From positions 62,001-126,000 of the forward strand of contig JBECUI020000034.1 of assembly GCA_040954595.2 (NCBI GenBank): 64,000 nt of DNA. Reading direction: 5' to 3'. Made by a program: the position numbers and the translations under genes. Source of the DNA: Balanoglossus misakiensis (lineage: Eukaryota > Hemichordata). The notes under the pieces are model-generated. The model was not told where the DNA came from. It saw nothing but the letters and a program-made list of their open reading frames with translations, and searched no databases. How positions within the stretch are numbered: position 1 is the first letter of the stretch; each line of letters opens with the position of its first letter. Below are positions 27,805 to 37,136 of this stretch, piece by piece.

Positions 27805-29019
27805 ATGATACAACGATCAGAACGACTAAAAAACGTTGATTATGCAATACGTGGACCCCTCTTGGTAGAAGCAAACCGCATGACAGCAAGGGGGACTGAG
27901 GTCATTAAGCTGAATATTGGCAATCCCGCGGCATTCAATTTTTCTGCTCCACAGGCAATGGTAGAGGCAGTATGCACTGCCTTACGCGAAGACCATGCAT
28001 CACATGGATATACGCATAGTCAGGGGCTTCCCTTGGCCGTGCAAGCCTTATATGAGTACTATCAATGCTTAGGCGAAGACATTGAGTACGACAATATATT
28101 TATTGGGAATGGGGTCAGTGAACTTATTTCGACAAGCCTGTTATCATGTATAAACCAGGGAGACGAAGTCTTGCTTCCCATGCCGGATTATCCCCTCTGG
28201 ACATCGGCGGTTCGATATTCCGGAGGTGTGGCAAAACTATATCGCTGTGATGAGGCGCTGGATTGGAATCCGGATATTGCGGACATCAAATCCAAGATCA
28301 GCGATAAAACCAAAGCCCTTGTCATCATCAATCCCAACAATCCCACTGGAGCGGTATATGCTCCTGATATCATTCGGCAGTTATATCAGATAGCCGTCGA
28401 GCATAATCTCATTATTTTGTCGGATGAGATATATCATGGAATTGTCTATGATAATGCAGAGGAACTCTCCTTAGCATCAATTTGTACCGACACGCTCTGT
28501 ATTCGATTTTCGGGGCTTGCCAAGAAGTATCGTGCTTCGGGCTTTCGTGTTGGATGGATGACTATTAGCGGTACAGTCAACAAGGAGGCGACCTTCTGTG
28601 ATACGCTCCGTCTTATGATGAGCCTTCGTTTATGTAGCGGCGTGCCGACTCAGTACGCTGTCCCAGCTGCTTTGCAAGATAAGAGCATGGACGAATTGGT
28701 CCGACCAGGCGGGCGTCTCTACGAGCAACGTAACCTTGTTTGGAAGCTCTTGAATGATATACCGGGGGTTTATTGTACGAAACCGCGCGGAGCCCTCTAT
28801 GCCTTTCCGAGGTTTGATGCCAAGGGACTTGGCGTTCTTGATGACGAAACATTTTTTCTGGATTTCTTACGGGAGCACAATGTTCTCTTTGTACATGGTA
28901 GTGGCTTTCACTATCCCGAGCCAGACCATTGTCGTATCGTATTTCTTGCCGATTCAACGCAGCTATCGACAGCCGTTGGAAGATTTGATCAATTTATCCG
29001 CTCGCGAGCAACTAATTAA
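27805..29019 (+). CDS. PLP-dependent aminotransferase (AlaA-like alanine transaminase)
   Basis: A fold-type I class I/II aminotransferase of 404 residues. Motifs: NIGNPAAFNF near the N-terminus, INPNNPTGAVY (~175-185), SDEIYHG (~206-212) and PLP lysine K240 in FSGLAKKYRASGFRVGW. The N-terminal block (YAIRGPLLVEANRM) is characteristic of the AlaA/YfbQ glutamate-pyruvate group, so alanine formation from pyruvate is likely. The start has AAGGAA upstream. gltX follows 22 bp downstream. Confidence 0.87.
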   Translation: MIQRSERLKNVDYAIRGPLLVEANRMTARGTEVIKLNIGNPAAFNFSAPQAMVEAVCTALREDHASHGYTHSQGLPLAVQALYEYYQCLGEDIEYDNIFIGNGVSELISTSLLSCINQGDEVLLPMPDYPLWTSAVRYSGGVAKLYRCDEALDWNPDIADIKSKISDKTKALVIINPNNPTGAVYAPDIIRQLYQIAVEHNLIILSDEIYHGIVYDNAEELSLASICTDTLCIRFSGLAKKYRASGFRVGWMTISGTVNKEATFCDTLRLMMSLRLCSGVPTQYAVPAALQDKSMDELVRPGGRLYEQRNLVWKLLNDIPGVYCTKPRGALYAFPRFDAKGLGVLDDETFFLDFLREHNVLFVHGSGFHYPEPDHCRIVFLADSTQLSTAVGRFDQFIRSRATN

Positions 29020-29041
29020 TCAGTAGGCAGGTATAGAAATA

Positions 29042-30370
29042 ATGACCACAGTACGGTACGCACCATCTCCTACCGGGTTACAACATATCGGTGGGTTGAG
29101 GACGGCTTTGTTTAATTATCTCTTTGCTCGTTCGCAACAAGGACGATTTATTTTACGCATAGAGGATACCGACCGAAAACGCTATTCTCCTGAGAGCATA
29201 GAAGACATATATGCATCTCTGCGTTGGTTAGGCATTCAGTGGGATGAGGGGCCGGACATTGGGGGGCCTCATGGTCCTTACCTGCAATCGGAACGCTTAC
29301 CCTACTATCAGCAGCACCTGCAAACCCTGCTGGATAACGGGAGTGCATACCGCGATAAAGAAGAAGTTAATCTCATTCGTTTGAAAATGCCAAGGCATGG
29401 AAGTGTAGAGTATACAGATAGTCTACTTGGTCCCATTAGCTTTCAATGTCGGGATTTACCGTCTGATCCGGTACTTATTAAATCAGATGGGTATCCAACC
29501 TATCATTTTGCAAATGTTGTTGATGACCACCAGATGCACGTAACTCATGTTCTCCGTTCTCAGGAATGGGTCTCGTCGGTTGCTATTCATATATTGCTCT
29601 ATCGATCCTTCGGCTGGAATATTCCGATTTTTTGTCATCTTCCCTATGTTGCGGCACCGAACGGAAAGAAGTTATCCAAGAGAGACGGTGCCATGGGTGT
29701 TGATGCACTGCGTCGGGCTGGATACCTGCCTGAGGCACTCTGTAATTATCTAGCATTGTTGGGGTGGTCTTACGATGGCGAACGGGTCTTGTTTACTCTG
29801 AAAGAGCTGGAGACGCTTTTTTCCCTTGATAATCTAAATAAATCTCCTGCTGTATTTGATGTAAAAAGATTGCATTGGTTTAATAGCCAGTACATACGGC
29901 AGATGAAAGAAGATGAATTTGCAAAAGTATTGCAGCATGTAGTCGGCATGGCGCAAGAGGATGTGGAACGGGTTCGTCCACTTTTTCATCTTCTCCAAGA
30001 GCGGCTGACAACGTTAAACGAGGCAGCGGATATGCTCTCTTTTGTTCTTAACTCCGAGAAAGAATTTCAACATCTTGCCGATTACATTCCAAAAAAGGTT
30101 AATCTTGAGTCAGTTCGGAGAATACTTGCCGGCATTCGTCCTATTCTTGTTATGCACGATTTAGGTGATGCCGTAGGGCTGGAGAGGGCGTTCAGAGATT
30201 GGGCTGACGAGGCGGAAATACCAGTAAAAGCACTATTTATGACAATGAGATTAGCTATAAGTTGGTCACGGGTATCATTGCCGATTCTCCCGGTTCTTCC
30301 CGTATTAGGTCGAGAAGAAACGCTACGCAGGATTGATCGTGCAAGTGATTATATAAAAGAAGAAGGATAA
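29042..30370 (+). CDS. gltX: glutamyl-tRNA synthetase, lacking the zinc-binding insertion
   Basis: Class I GluRS, which charges tRNA-Glu. HIGG (H15-G18) is the HIGH motif and KLSKR (~209-213) the KMSKS motif; YPTYHFANVVDDH and the helical anticodon-binding region are present. It is short (442 residues). Between GSAYR and IRLKMP only eight residues remain, where most GluRS have a ~40-residue Cys-containing segment (CFC...YDGRCR). The reading frame is intact, so this is a true in-frame loss. It lies in a synthetase cluster with glyQS and tyrS. Confidence 0.95.
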   Translation: MTTVRYAPSPTGLQHIGGLRTALFNYLFARSQQGRFILRIEDTDRKRYSPESIEDIYASLRWLGIQWDEGPDIGGPHGPYLQSERLPYYQQHLQTLLDNGSAYRDKEEVNLIRLKMPRHGSVEYTDSLLGPISFQCRDLPSDPVLIKSDGYPTYHFANVVDDHQMHVTHVLRSQEWVSSVAIHILLYRSFGWNIPIFCHLPYVAAPNGKKLSKRDGAMGVDALRRAGYLPEALCNYLALLGWSYDGERVLFTLKELETLFSLDNLNKSPAVFDVKRLHWFNSQYIRQMKEDEFAKVLQHVVGMAQEDVERVRPLFHLLQERLTTLNEAADMLSFVLNSEKEFQHLADYIPKKVNLESVRRILAGIRPILVMHDLGDAVGLERAFRDWADEAEIPVKALFMTMRLAISWSRVSLPILPVLPVLGREETLRRIDRASDYIKEEG

Positions 30371-30374
30371 AAAT

Positions 30375-31703
30375 ATGAACTCAATGGAAACGATTGTATC
30401 ACTCTGTAAGCGACGTGGCTTTGCCTTTGCTTCATCGGAGATTTATGGAGGGCTTGCATCCGCTTGGGACTATGGTCCCATGGGTGTGGAGCTAAAAAAG
30501 AATGTTGAACAATTCTGGTGGCGCGAGATGACCCGCTCACATGAGAATATTGCTGGTCTCGATTCCTCCATTCTTATGCATCCGCGCGTCTGGGAGGCCT
30601 CCGGACACGTGGATGGATTTCATGATCTCATGACTGAGGATACGGTAACACATGAGCGCTATCGCTGGGATCATCTTAGCGAGGAGCAACGGGATACAAT
30701 GGTCAGTCCCAAGGGCAATCCGCTTTCGAAGCCGCGTGTCTTTAATTTGATGTTCACAACCCATTTCGGAGCAGTAGAGGACAGTGCATCGCAGGTGTAT
30801 CTTCGTCCGGAAACGGCACAGGGCATCTATGTGAACTTTCATAACGTCGCTCAAACATCCCGTTTCAAAATTCCTTTCGGCATTGCCCAGACAGGGAAGG
30901 CATTTCGCAACGAAATTGTTACTAAAAATTTTATTTTTCGCACCTGTGAGTTTGAGCAAATGGAGATGCAATTTTTTGTGCATCCCGACCAAGCGGATGA
31001 ACAGTTTCAGTTTTGGAAAAATGAGCGAATGAATTATTACAAGCGGCTTGGCATTCATAGCAACTCTCTTCGCTACCATGAACACGGACCGAATGAATTG
31101 GCGCATTATGCACGAACAGCATGCGATATTGAATACGAATTTCCCTTTGGTTGGAGTGAACTCGAAGGAATTCATAATCGAGGGAACTATGATCTTCGTC
31201 GACATAGTGAATATTCGGGAAAGGATATGAAGTATTTTGATGCGGAAACACAAGAACGATATTTTCCCTATGTAGTAGAAACCTCTGCAGGACTAACCAG
31301 AACTGTGCTTATGCTTATTTGTGATGCCTATCATGAGGAAGATGTAGGCGGAGAAAAACGGGCATTATTGCGCTTCCATCCCGTACTTGCACCTATTACG
31401 GTTGCTGTTTTGCCGCTTGTAAAAAAAGACGGACTTGCTGCCATGGCACATTCACTATATTCCGACCTGTGTCGGGACTATGCGGCATTCTACGACCAGG
31501 GTGGAGCAATCGGTCGGCGTTATCGTAGACAAGACGAGGTGGGCACCCCACTTTGCATAACTGTAGATTATCAGAGTAAGGAAGACAAAACCGTTACCAT
31601 GCGATTTCGTGATTCAATGAAACAGGAACGCCTCCCCATGGAGGGCTTGTTTAGTTATATTCATAACTATCTACGTGAAGCGAGAAGGAATTTTCATGTC
31701 TGA
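30375..31703 (+). CDS. glycyl-tRNA synthetase, dimeric class II type
   Basis: This is the alpha2-type GlyRS. Motifs: FASSEIYGGLASAWDYGPMG at the N-terminus, RPETAQGIYVNF (motif 2 region), GIAQTGKAFRNE, FRTCEFEQMEMQFF, and the C-terminal anticodon-binding domain. At 442 residues it is slightly compact. The Cys pair found in some relatives between HVDGFHDLM and RYRWDHL is absent. It starts 4 bp after gltX and overlaps tyrS by 8 bp, forming a three-synthetase operon. The symbol is either glyS or glyQS depending on convention. Confidence 0.95.
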   Translation: MNSMETIVSLCKRRGFAFASSEIYGGLASAWDYGPMGVELKKNVEQFWWREMTRSHENIAGLDSSILMHPRVWEASGHVDGFHDLMTEDTVTHERYRWDHLSEEQRDTMVSPKGNPLSKPRVFNLMFTTHFGAVEDSASQVYLRPETAQGIYVNFHNVAQTSRFKIPFGIAQTGKAFRNEIVTKNFIFRTCEFEQMEMQFFVHPDQADEQFQFWKNERMNYYKRLGIHSNSLRYHEHGPNELAHYARTACDIEYEFPFGWSELEGIHNRGNYDLRRHSEYSGKDMKYFDAETQERYFPYVVETSAGLTRTVLMLICDAYHEEDVGGEKRALLRFHPVLAPITVAVLPLVKKDGLAAMAHSLYSDLCRDYAAFYDQGGAIGRRYRRQDEVGTPLCITVDYQSKEDKTVTMRFRDSMKQERLPMEGLFSYIHNYLREARRNFHV

Positions 31704-32928
31704 TCTATTACAAGTACTACAAGAACGACAATTAATTGCTCAATGCAGCGATTTCAAAGCACTAGGTGAATCTTTGAAGGAAAAGAGCACACTCTATCTG
31801 GGCATAGACCCTACTGCGGCGAGTCTACATGTCGGACATTTACTTCCCATTATGATTGCCATGCATTGTGCGAAGCAGGCACATAGAGTAATTATCCTTA
31901 TTGGCTGTGGAACCGCCCGTATCGGTGACCCCTCGGGCAAGACCGAGTCCCGACCAATTTTAGAGAAAGAAACAATTTCAGGGAACGGTGAAAAGCTCGC
32001 AAAACAGGTCAAATCCCTGTTTGATGCGCATTCTCTTTCTGTTGATGTCATAGATAATGCCGAGTGGTTGGATTCACTTTACTACATTGATTTCTTACGT
32101 ACGATCGGCAAACATTTTTCGGTGAATCGCATGCTGAGTTTTGAGACCTACAAACGTCGCTTTCAGAGCAATGGCTTATCATTTCTGGAGTTTAACTATC
32201 AACTCTTGCAATCCTACGATTTTCTTATGCTTTTTCAAAGACATCATTGTTCCTTGCAGATTGGAGGCGATGACCAATGGGGAAATATTGTCGCGGGAGT
32301 GGATCTTATCCGCAGGATTCACGGAAAGCAAACTTTTGCACTTACCTGCCCCCTTATTACAACCGCAAATGGAAATAAGATGGGCAAAACCGAGAGTGGA
32401 GCTATTTTTCTTGACGGGAATCGAACTATGCCCTACGATTTTTTTCAATACTGGCGTAATATTGATGACAAAGACCTGGCGTATTTTCTCAAGTTGTATA
32501 CATTTGTTTCTCTCAATGAAATTAATTTACTCTGTTCGAAGGGAGCCGCGGAATTAAATCAAGCGAAAGAGCTGCTTGCCTATGAGGTTACTTCCTTTGT
32601 GCATACAAAAAAGGACGCCGATAATGCCCGCACTGCAGCTCGGGAAATATTTTCTTCGGGAAGTCGCGGGGTAGAATACATGCCGCAGCATAGGGTAGAC
32701 CCTTCTGTTTTACATACGGGAATTCTGCTGCCAGATCTTCTGCATGATGCAACACTGTGCAGTAGCAAAAGTGATGCCAGGCGATTGATCCGACAAGGAG
32801 GAGTACAGGTAAACGGGCAACAAGTAAAGCACGAGAGACTACTTATTACTGCAGAGTACTTACAGGAAGGTCGTATTATCCTGCGGGTAGGGAAGAAACT
32901 GTACTGTTCGGTAATTTCGGAGGAATAA
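31696..32928 (+). CDS. tyrS: tyrosyl-tRNA synthetase
   Basis: Class I TyrRS, 410 residues from ATG 31696, which has AAGGAA upstream; the in-frame GTG 31675 lies deep inside glyS. The HVGH motif is near residue 46, GGDDQWGN marks the tyrosine pocket and KMGKTESG is the KMSKS equivalent. An S4 RNA-binding domain (LIRQGGVQVNGQQV) closes the protein. tRNA-Tyr is at 53.1 kb. Confidence 0.95.
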   Translation: MSDLLQVLQERQLIAQCSDFKALGESLKEKSTLYLGIDPTAASLHVGHLLPIMIAMHCAKQAHRVIILIGCGTARIGDPSGKTESRPILEKETISGNGEKLAKQVKSLFDAHSLSVDVIDNAEWLDSLYYIDFLRTIGKHFSVNRMLSFETYKRRFQSNGLSFLEFNYQLLQSYDFLMLFQRHHCSLQIGGDDQWGNIVAGVDLIRRIHGKQTFALTCPLITTANGNKMGKTESGAIFLDGNRTMPYDFFQYWRNIDDKDLAYFLKLYTFVSLNEINLLCSKGAAELNQAKELLAYEVTSFVHTKKDADNARTAAREIFSSGSRGVEYMPQHRVDPSVLHTGILLPDLLHDATLCSSKSDARRLIRQGGVQVNGQQVKHERLLITAEYLQEGRIILRVGKKLYCSVISEE

Positions 32929-32966
32929 CTGCTTATTTCCTTCTTGTACCATATTACTGAGTTTGT

Positions 32967-33368
32967 TTAGTAGTTTTTCCGAGAAAACTTATTTTTCAGC
33001 CAGTTTATAGCACGATGAAAATACCGCATCAAGGGGTTTTTCTTGTATTTGTGCAATAGGCTAAGTTCTTTCTGAGCAGATGTTAACTCCTCGTTAGTAA
33101 AATTTTCACGGTTTAGGTTTTCTTCTATTTCCAATTCCAGTAGCTCATGCACATTGTCGGTGTGCACCATGCGTGCCTCAATTGTTTTATATCCCAATTT
33201 TTTTGCCGATTGTAAGCGACGGAATCCGGCTATGAGGTTATAGTTTTGGTCAATTATGATGGGCTGAATAATTCCATGTTTCTTAATGCTACTCATAAGC
33301 GATTGAATATTGCCAAGATTTTTCCGAACACGAGGCCTAATACGAATTGAATGAATATTTACACGCAT
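32967..33368 (-). CDS. stand-alone ParB/Srx N-terminal domain protein
   Basis: A 133-residue protein with the ParB N-terminal fold. The segment SIKKHGIIQPIII (box I), the GFRRLQSAKKLG nucleotide-binding box (box II) and EIEENLNRENF (box III) are all visible. The HTH and dimerisation domains of chromosomal ParB are absent; instead there is a short basic tail (RAINWLKNKFSRKNY). It may still bind a nucleotide, but is unlikely to bind parS. It is 27 bp downstream of PBP1A on the same strand with GAGGG before the ATG, so it is probably cotranscribed. Confidence 0.82.
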   Translation of the reverse strand: MRVNIHSIRIRPRVRKNLGNIQSLMSSIKKHGIIQPIIIDQNYNLIAGFRRLQSAKKLGYKTIEARMVHTDNVHELLELEIEENLNRENFTNEELTSAQKELSLLHKYKKNPLMRYFHRAINWLKNKFSRKNY

Positions 33369-33395
33369 TTTCTTACCCTCAGCCCATCTAAAGAT

Positions 33396-35951
33396 CTAAT
33401 CTAAGAGTGGGTTGGTATTATCCTCCGGTTCTAGTAAGTCATTACTTGGAAATTCTGGGTTTATTCCGGCAAGATCAGGTACACTCAAGGTAATATCAAT
33501 ATCAAGGTCAAATGTATCCCCTTCGTTTTGCTTAAATATGTTAAACGAGGAGGAATTCAACGACATACTGCCATACTGGTTACTCAAGTCGTCCTTTAAC
33601 TTGTCCTGCAAGTATAGCGATAATTCTTTATCGCGGGCTTCAATATTCTCTGTAACCCGCGGTTCAGTACCACGAATAAATATTTCTCTATATACCGGAG
33701 CATCATAGTTTTCAGGTGCAAGCTCACCTGTTTTTTGAGTTACCCAACGTTCGCTTATGCCTTCCGGACGGGAAAAATTACGCAGCGGAAGCCCTTCGTG
33801 AATACTTTTCATATAACGTGCCCAAACCGGCCCGGTTGTAACGGCACCTGTCTGATTTACACCAAGTGAGTTTGTTCCGCCCTGATCAAATCCGAACCAA
33901 ATGGCGGTTGTGTAATACGGCGTAAACCCGACTGTCCAGGCATCAGCCCAGTTTTGTGTTGTTCCGGTTTTCCCTCCTGTTGGTTGGTCAAAGCCGCCAA
34001 CAAGTTGTGCAGCATAGTGCAGGGTTCCTGCTTTTACAGTTGTTTGCAGAATATCCGCCATAATATATGCAGTTTGAGGACTAATAATTTGCATCTCTTT
34101 GCCCATGTTCTTTTGTTCTTCCAGTACATCTAATTCAGGGCGAGCAATAATTTGTTGATTCCGATCTTCAATGTACCGAATCATAATAGGCATAATTTTA
34201 CGCCCTTCATTGGCAAAAATAGTGTATGCTCGTGCCATTTCTATAGGCGCAATCGAAACAATACCAAGACCGACAGGGTATTTTCGTACCAAATTACGAC
34301 TAACCATATCCTCTTCGGAAATGCCAAGAAGCTGAGATGCAATATTGAGTGCTTTGGTAAATCCTACCCGTTCAAGAACTTTCAGCGAGGGCACATTCAT
34401 TGATCGTGCCAATGCCTGTCGTGCCAATACTTGTCCTGCCCATTTCCCTCGGTAGTTTTCAGGTTTATAGGGGGTATTATCATCATTCCAGAATACTACC
34501 GGACTATCGTAGAGCATGGTAGCCGGTGTAATAGTCTTATGTTCTATTGCGGCTGCATAGTATAAGGGTTTAAACGATGAGCCAGGTTCAACATAGGCAT
34601 CTAATGCACGGTTAAACTGATTCCTACCCTCAAATGTGCTTCCCCCAATCATGGCTACAATGTATCCGGTTTCATTCTCAATAGTAACTAATGCGCCCTC
34701 TACTGTCGTTTTCTTTTTATTTACGTTTGCCTCCATGTAGGAACTCTGTATCCCGATTCTGAGGCGATCATTCGGTGCCAACCCGATCGAAAGTGTTAGC
34801 ATGTCCGTAATACTGTTTAATGAGTCGCGATATGCAACCTTAGCAAAGTATGGTTGATTACTAGAAGCATCTACCAATTCAGGTATATTAAATGAAAGTC
34901 CGAGAAGATGAACTAAAGCAGTCATTTCTCCGCCCCGTTTCTGGTAGTTCTCTCTGTTTTTCAAGTACTTCAGGTTTGCCTGGGTAATTCCTTCTTGCAT
35001 ATATTTGCTTGCATGTTCTTGAAAATCAAGATCGAGAGTTGTATAAATATTAAGTCCGTCCTTGTTAATATCCCAGCTTCCCAAAAGAATTTCATTTTCA
35101 AGAACATAACGAATATGTTCACTAAAATGACCTGCCTGATTCTTGCGTTCAAAGAATGCAGTTGATGTATTTGAACGGGTAAAGTCGTACTGATTCCAGT
35201 ACTCATAGAAGCTGCTTTCCGACTCGCCCTGTGTCAGATAACCCAGTGATACCATTTGATTCAGTACATGCTCTTGCATAGTTCGTGCACGGTTTGGTCT
35301 GCGTATAGGAGAATAGAGTGACGGGTTTGCAAGTTGAATAACAAGCATGGCAGATTCTGCTGCAGTAACTTCACGTGCCGAGTGCCCGAAATAATACTGG
35401 CTTGCCGCCTCTACACCATAGTTCCCATGTCCGAAATTCATGGTATTTAGATACGTTTCCAGTATTTCGTATTTGCTCCAATTGCGTTCCAATTGCAATG
35501 CCCACCACAATTCTTTTAGTTTACGTGCAAGGGAAAAGTCGCGCCTATCGGCATATAGATGTCCTGCAAGTTGTTGGGTAATGGTGCTCCCACCTGAAAT
35601 AAAATTGCCGGTCAGCATGTTCCACATGGCCCGGGCAATGCCTCGAATACTAAATCCAAGATGTTCAAAGAAGTCCTGATCTTCTCGGGTAATCAGTGCA
35701 TAGATCAGATGTTTGGGAAGATCGTGTACCATAACCAGTTCACGTCGTTCCACTGAAAAGAACTCGGTAATGAGCCGTCCTTTTCGGTCAAACATCTGTG
35801 ATGGTAGAGCAGGGGGCTGTAGCTCGGCACGTGTGGCTGGCAAGGTGTTTTCTACTGCGGCAATGGTAATGCCCAGTAAAATGCCCATCCCCAGAGTACC
35901 CACGACAGCTATAAGAAAAACTATACGTAGAATCTTTGCCCTTTTCATCAT
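33396..35951 (-). CDS. penicillin-binding protein 1A (bifunctional glycosyltransferase/transpeptidase)
   Basis: A class A PBP that polymerises and cross-links peptidoglycan. One N-terminal membrane anchor (~residues 8-30) is followed by the GT51 domain with the catalytic Glu in REDQDFFEHLGF, plus GGSTITQQLAGHL and KLKELWWALQLE. The transpeptidase has SSFK (~residue 457), an SMN motif and KTGTTQ. An acidic C-terminal tail lacks a known fold. I use the ATG at 35951 (MMKRAK); the frame extends to 35993 but the extra residues are not typical. Confidence 0.93.
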   Translation of the reverse strand: MMKRAKILRIVFLIAVVGTLGMGILLGITIAAVENTLPATRAELQPPALPSQMFDRKGRLITEFFSVERRELVMVHDLPKHLIYALITREDQDFFEHLGFSIRGIARAMWNMLTGNFISGGSTITQQLAGHLYADRRDFSLARKLKELWWALQLERNWSKYEILETYLNTMNFGHGNYGVEAASQYYFGHSAREVTAAESAMLVIQLANPSLYSPIRRPNRARTMQEHVLNQMVSLGYLTQGESESSFYEYWNQYDFTRSNTSTAFFERKNQAGHFSEHIRYVLENEILLGSWDINKDGLNIYTTLDLDFQEHASKYMQEGITQANLKYLKNRENYQKRGGEMTALVHLLGLSFNIPELVDASSNQPYFAKVAYRDSLNSITDMLTLSIGLAPNDRLRIGIQSSYMEANVNKKKTTVEGALVTIENETGYIVAMIGGSTFEGRNQFNRALDAYVEPGSSFKPLYYAAAIEHKTITPATMLYDSPVVFWNDDNTPYKPENYRGKWAGQVLARQALARSMNVPSLKVLERVGFTKALNIASQLLGISEEDMVSRNLVRKYPVGLGIVSIAPIEMARAYTIFANEGRKIMPIMIRYIEDRNQQIIARPELDVLEEQKNMGKEMQIISPQTAYIMADILQTTVKAGTLHYAAQLVGGFDQPTGGKTGTTQNWADAWTVGFTPYYTTAIWFGFDQGGTNSLGVNQTGAVTTGPVWARYMKSIHEGLPLRNFSRPEGISERWVTQKTGELAPENYDAPVYREIFIRGTEPRVTENIEARDKELSLYLQDKLKDDLSNQYGSMSLNSSSFNIFKQNEGDTFDLDIDITLSVPDLAGINPEFPSNDLLEPEDNTNPLLD

Positions 35952-36033
35952 TTGTTCGTAATATATTATAACTAATAATAGATACTTTTGCAAGTAATTA
36001 TTGTACCTGTTGGAAACCTTCGCATGGCAGGAA

Positions 36034-36066
36034 ATAAAAAAGATCGGTTCATAAATGAACCGATCT
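36034..36066 (-). terminator. rho-independent terminator
   Basis: Inverted repeat 36041-36051 / 36056-36066 (11 bp, no mismatch, 4-base loop). On the minus strand it is followed by UUUUUU and further U-rich sequence. The T-tract is only on the minus strand, fixing the direction. Confidence 0.85.
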
Positions 36067-36125
36067 AACTCTGTGTATTGTCGGCGTACTTGTAGGAGGG
36101 GGACAGCCCGCCGACATTGTTAGTA
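36034..36125 (-). ncRNA. candidate sRNA with C-rich (anti-Shine-Dalgarno) loop and own terminator
   Basis: In the gap upstream of PBP1A, the minus strand shows an 8-bp GC-rich stem (36116-36109 with 36086-36079). It closes a 22-nt loop containing CCCCCUCCUAC, complementary to strong Shine-Dalgarno sequences. A perfect 11-bp terminator hairpin and U-tract follow. I recognise no known RNA family. The 5' end near 36125 is a guess and no strong promoter is visible; it could instead be a processed 3' UTR of the M23 gene. Confidence 0.5.
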
Positions 36126-36194
36126 TCGACTAAAAGATAAATATAGTAAATAGTAATATGAAAGTTATTTTATTTATTTTATAAAAAATCTATG

Positions 36195-36222
36195 AAACCA
36201 CTTAACATTTGTTAAGTAGTTT
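36195..36222 (-). terminator. hairpin after M23 peptidase gene
   Basis: Inverted repeat beginning 3 bases after the stop codon. The one mismatch on the plus strand becomes a G-U pair on the minus strand, supporting function as minus-strand RNA. The following U-rich stretch is interrupted (AUAGAUUUUUU), so termination may be partial. Confidence 0.5.
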
Positions 36223-36224
36223 AC

Positions 36225-37136
36225 CTAGTTATTAACCCTTCTGCTACCAATTGAGGGCAGAAGAGTCAGGGGATCAATTTTTTTTTGATTATGGAGGATT
36301 TCAAAATGCAGGTGGGGACCTGTTGATATGCCCGTAGATCCGACAGTTCCAATTGGATCCATGCGTTGAATAAAATTTCCCTTATTCACATATATTTCAT
36401 CAAGATGACCGTAAAATGTTTTATATCCATTGTCATGTTCAATATAGATATAATATCCCCACATGGAATCAAAGCCGGTCTCACTAATGAACCCTGCGCG
36501 ACTAGCGCGGATTAATGAGCCATTCTCTGCAGCAATGTCTATGCCACCATGGAAATGGTGAAGATTGTTTACCGGATGAGTTCGCCAACCGAAAAAGGAT
36601 GTAATATTGTATTCGATTAATGGAAATGCAAAGAGGGACTGAAAAAACAGTTTTTGTTCGGCATCACTAAATCGGGCTCCCGGAAAGAAGTAAAAAATTT
36701 TTTCGGCATTATTTTCTTCAAGCAAAATCCTGTTATCTGTGCTAAAAAGTTCTTGGTAGTGTGAGTGTAACATAATGTCAAGCTCATTTTGAGGGTTGTC
36801 CGGTACAAATATGCCGGGAATGCTGGGGATCCATAGTTCTCTTCCATGAAGAGCAATCGTGCTGCTCGGAATGCTGTTTAAGCTTGCTATTGTTTCGTAT
36901 GGGATCAGAGTTCGTGCGGCAATTGAAAATAGGGAAACATTGCTATTATTTGTCAGGTAGGTATATATTTGCAGGGGAACAGTTAATTCTTCCGAAGTGC
37001 TGTTTTCCTGTAAGTATCGTTTTATAATATTTTGATGTTGTAAATAGAAGGGGTCATTTATTGTTAATTCTTGTATTATCGGATAGGCAGGCAACCATGA
37101 GACTACAAGAAAGAGTAAGAAAGGGATATATTTCAT
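36225..37136 (-). CDS. exported M23 metallopeptidase with LysM-like region
   Basis: A zinc endopeptidase that cuts peptidoglycan cross-bridges or stems. A signal peptide (residues 1-19) is followed by a weak LysM-like segment (~67-105) and the M23 domain (~180-295). Zinc ligands are H196 and D200 (HGGID) and H277; H244 and H275 (HLH) complete the active site. Unlike the broken LysM/M23-like gene near 13.5 kb, this one looks catalytically competent. The start is ATG 37136 (MKYIPFLL); the frame extends to 37205 but overlaps the upstream gene. The ATG overlaps the upstream stop by 4 bp. Confidence 0.88.
   Translation of the reverse strand: MKYIPFLLFLVVSWLPAYPIIQELTINDPFYLQHQNIIKRYLQENSTSEELTVPLQIYTYLTNNSNVSLFSIAARTLIPYETIASLNSIPSSTIALHGRELWIPSIPGIFVPDNPQNELDIMLHSHYQELFSTDNRILLEENNAEKIFYFFPGARFSDAEQKLFFQSLFAFPLIEYNITSFFGWRTHPVNNLHHFHGGIDIAAENGSLIRASRAGFISETGFDSMWGYYIYIEHDNGYKTFYGHLDEIYVNKGNFIQRMDPIGTVGSTGISTGPHLHFEILHNQKKIDPLTLLPSIGSRRVNN

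Noticed and set aside
36034-36125. tmRNA, SRP RNA or 6S RNA
   Set aside because: The conserved SRP GGAAGCAGCC-type loop, the tmRNA tRNA-like domain and the long 6S bubble are not present.
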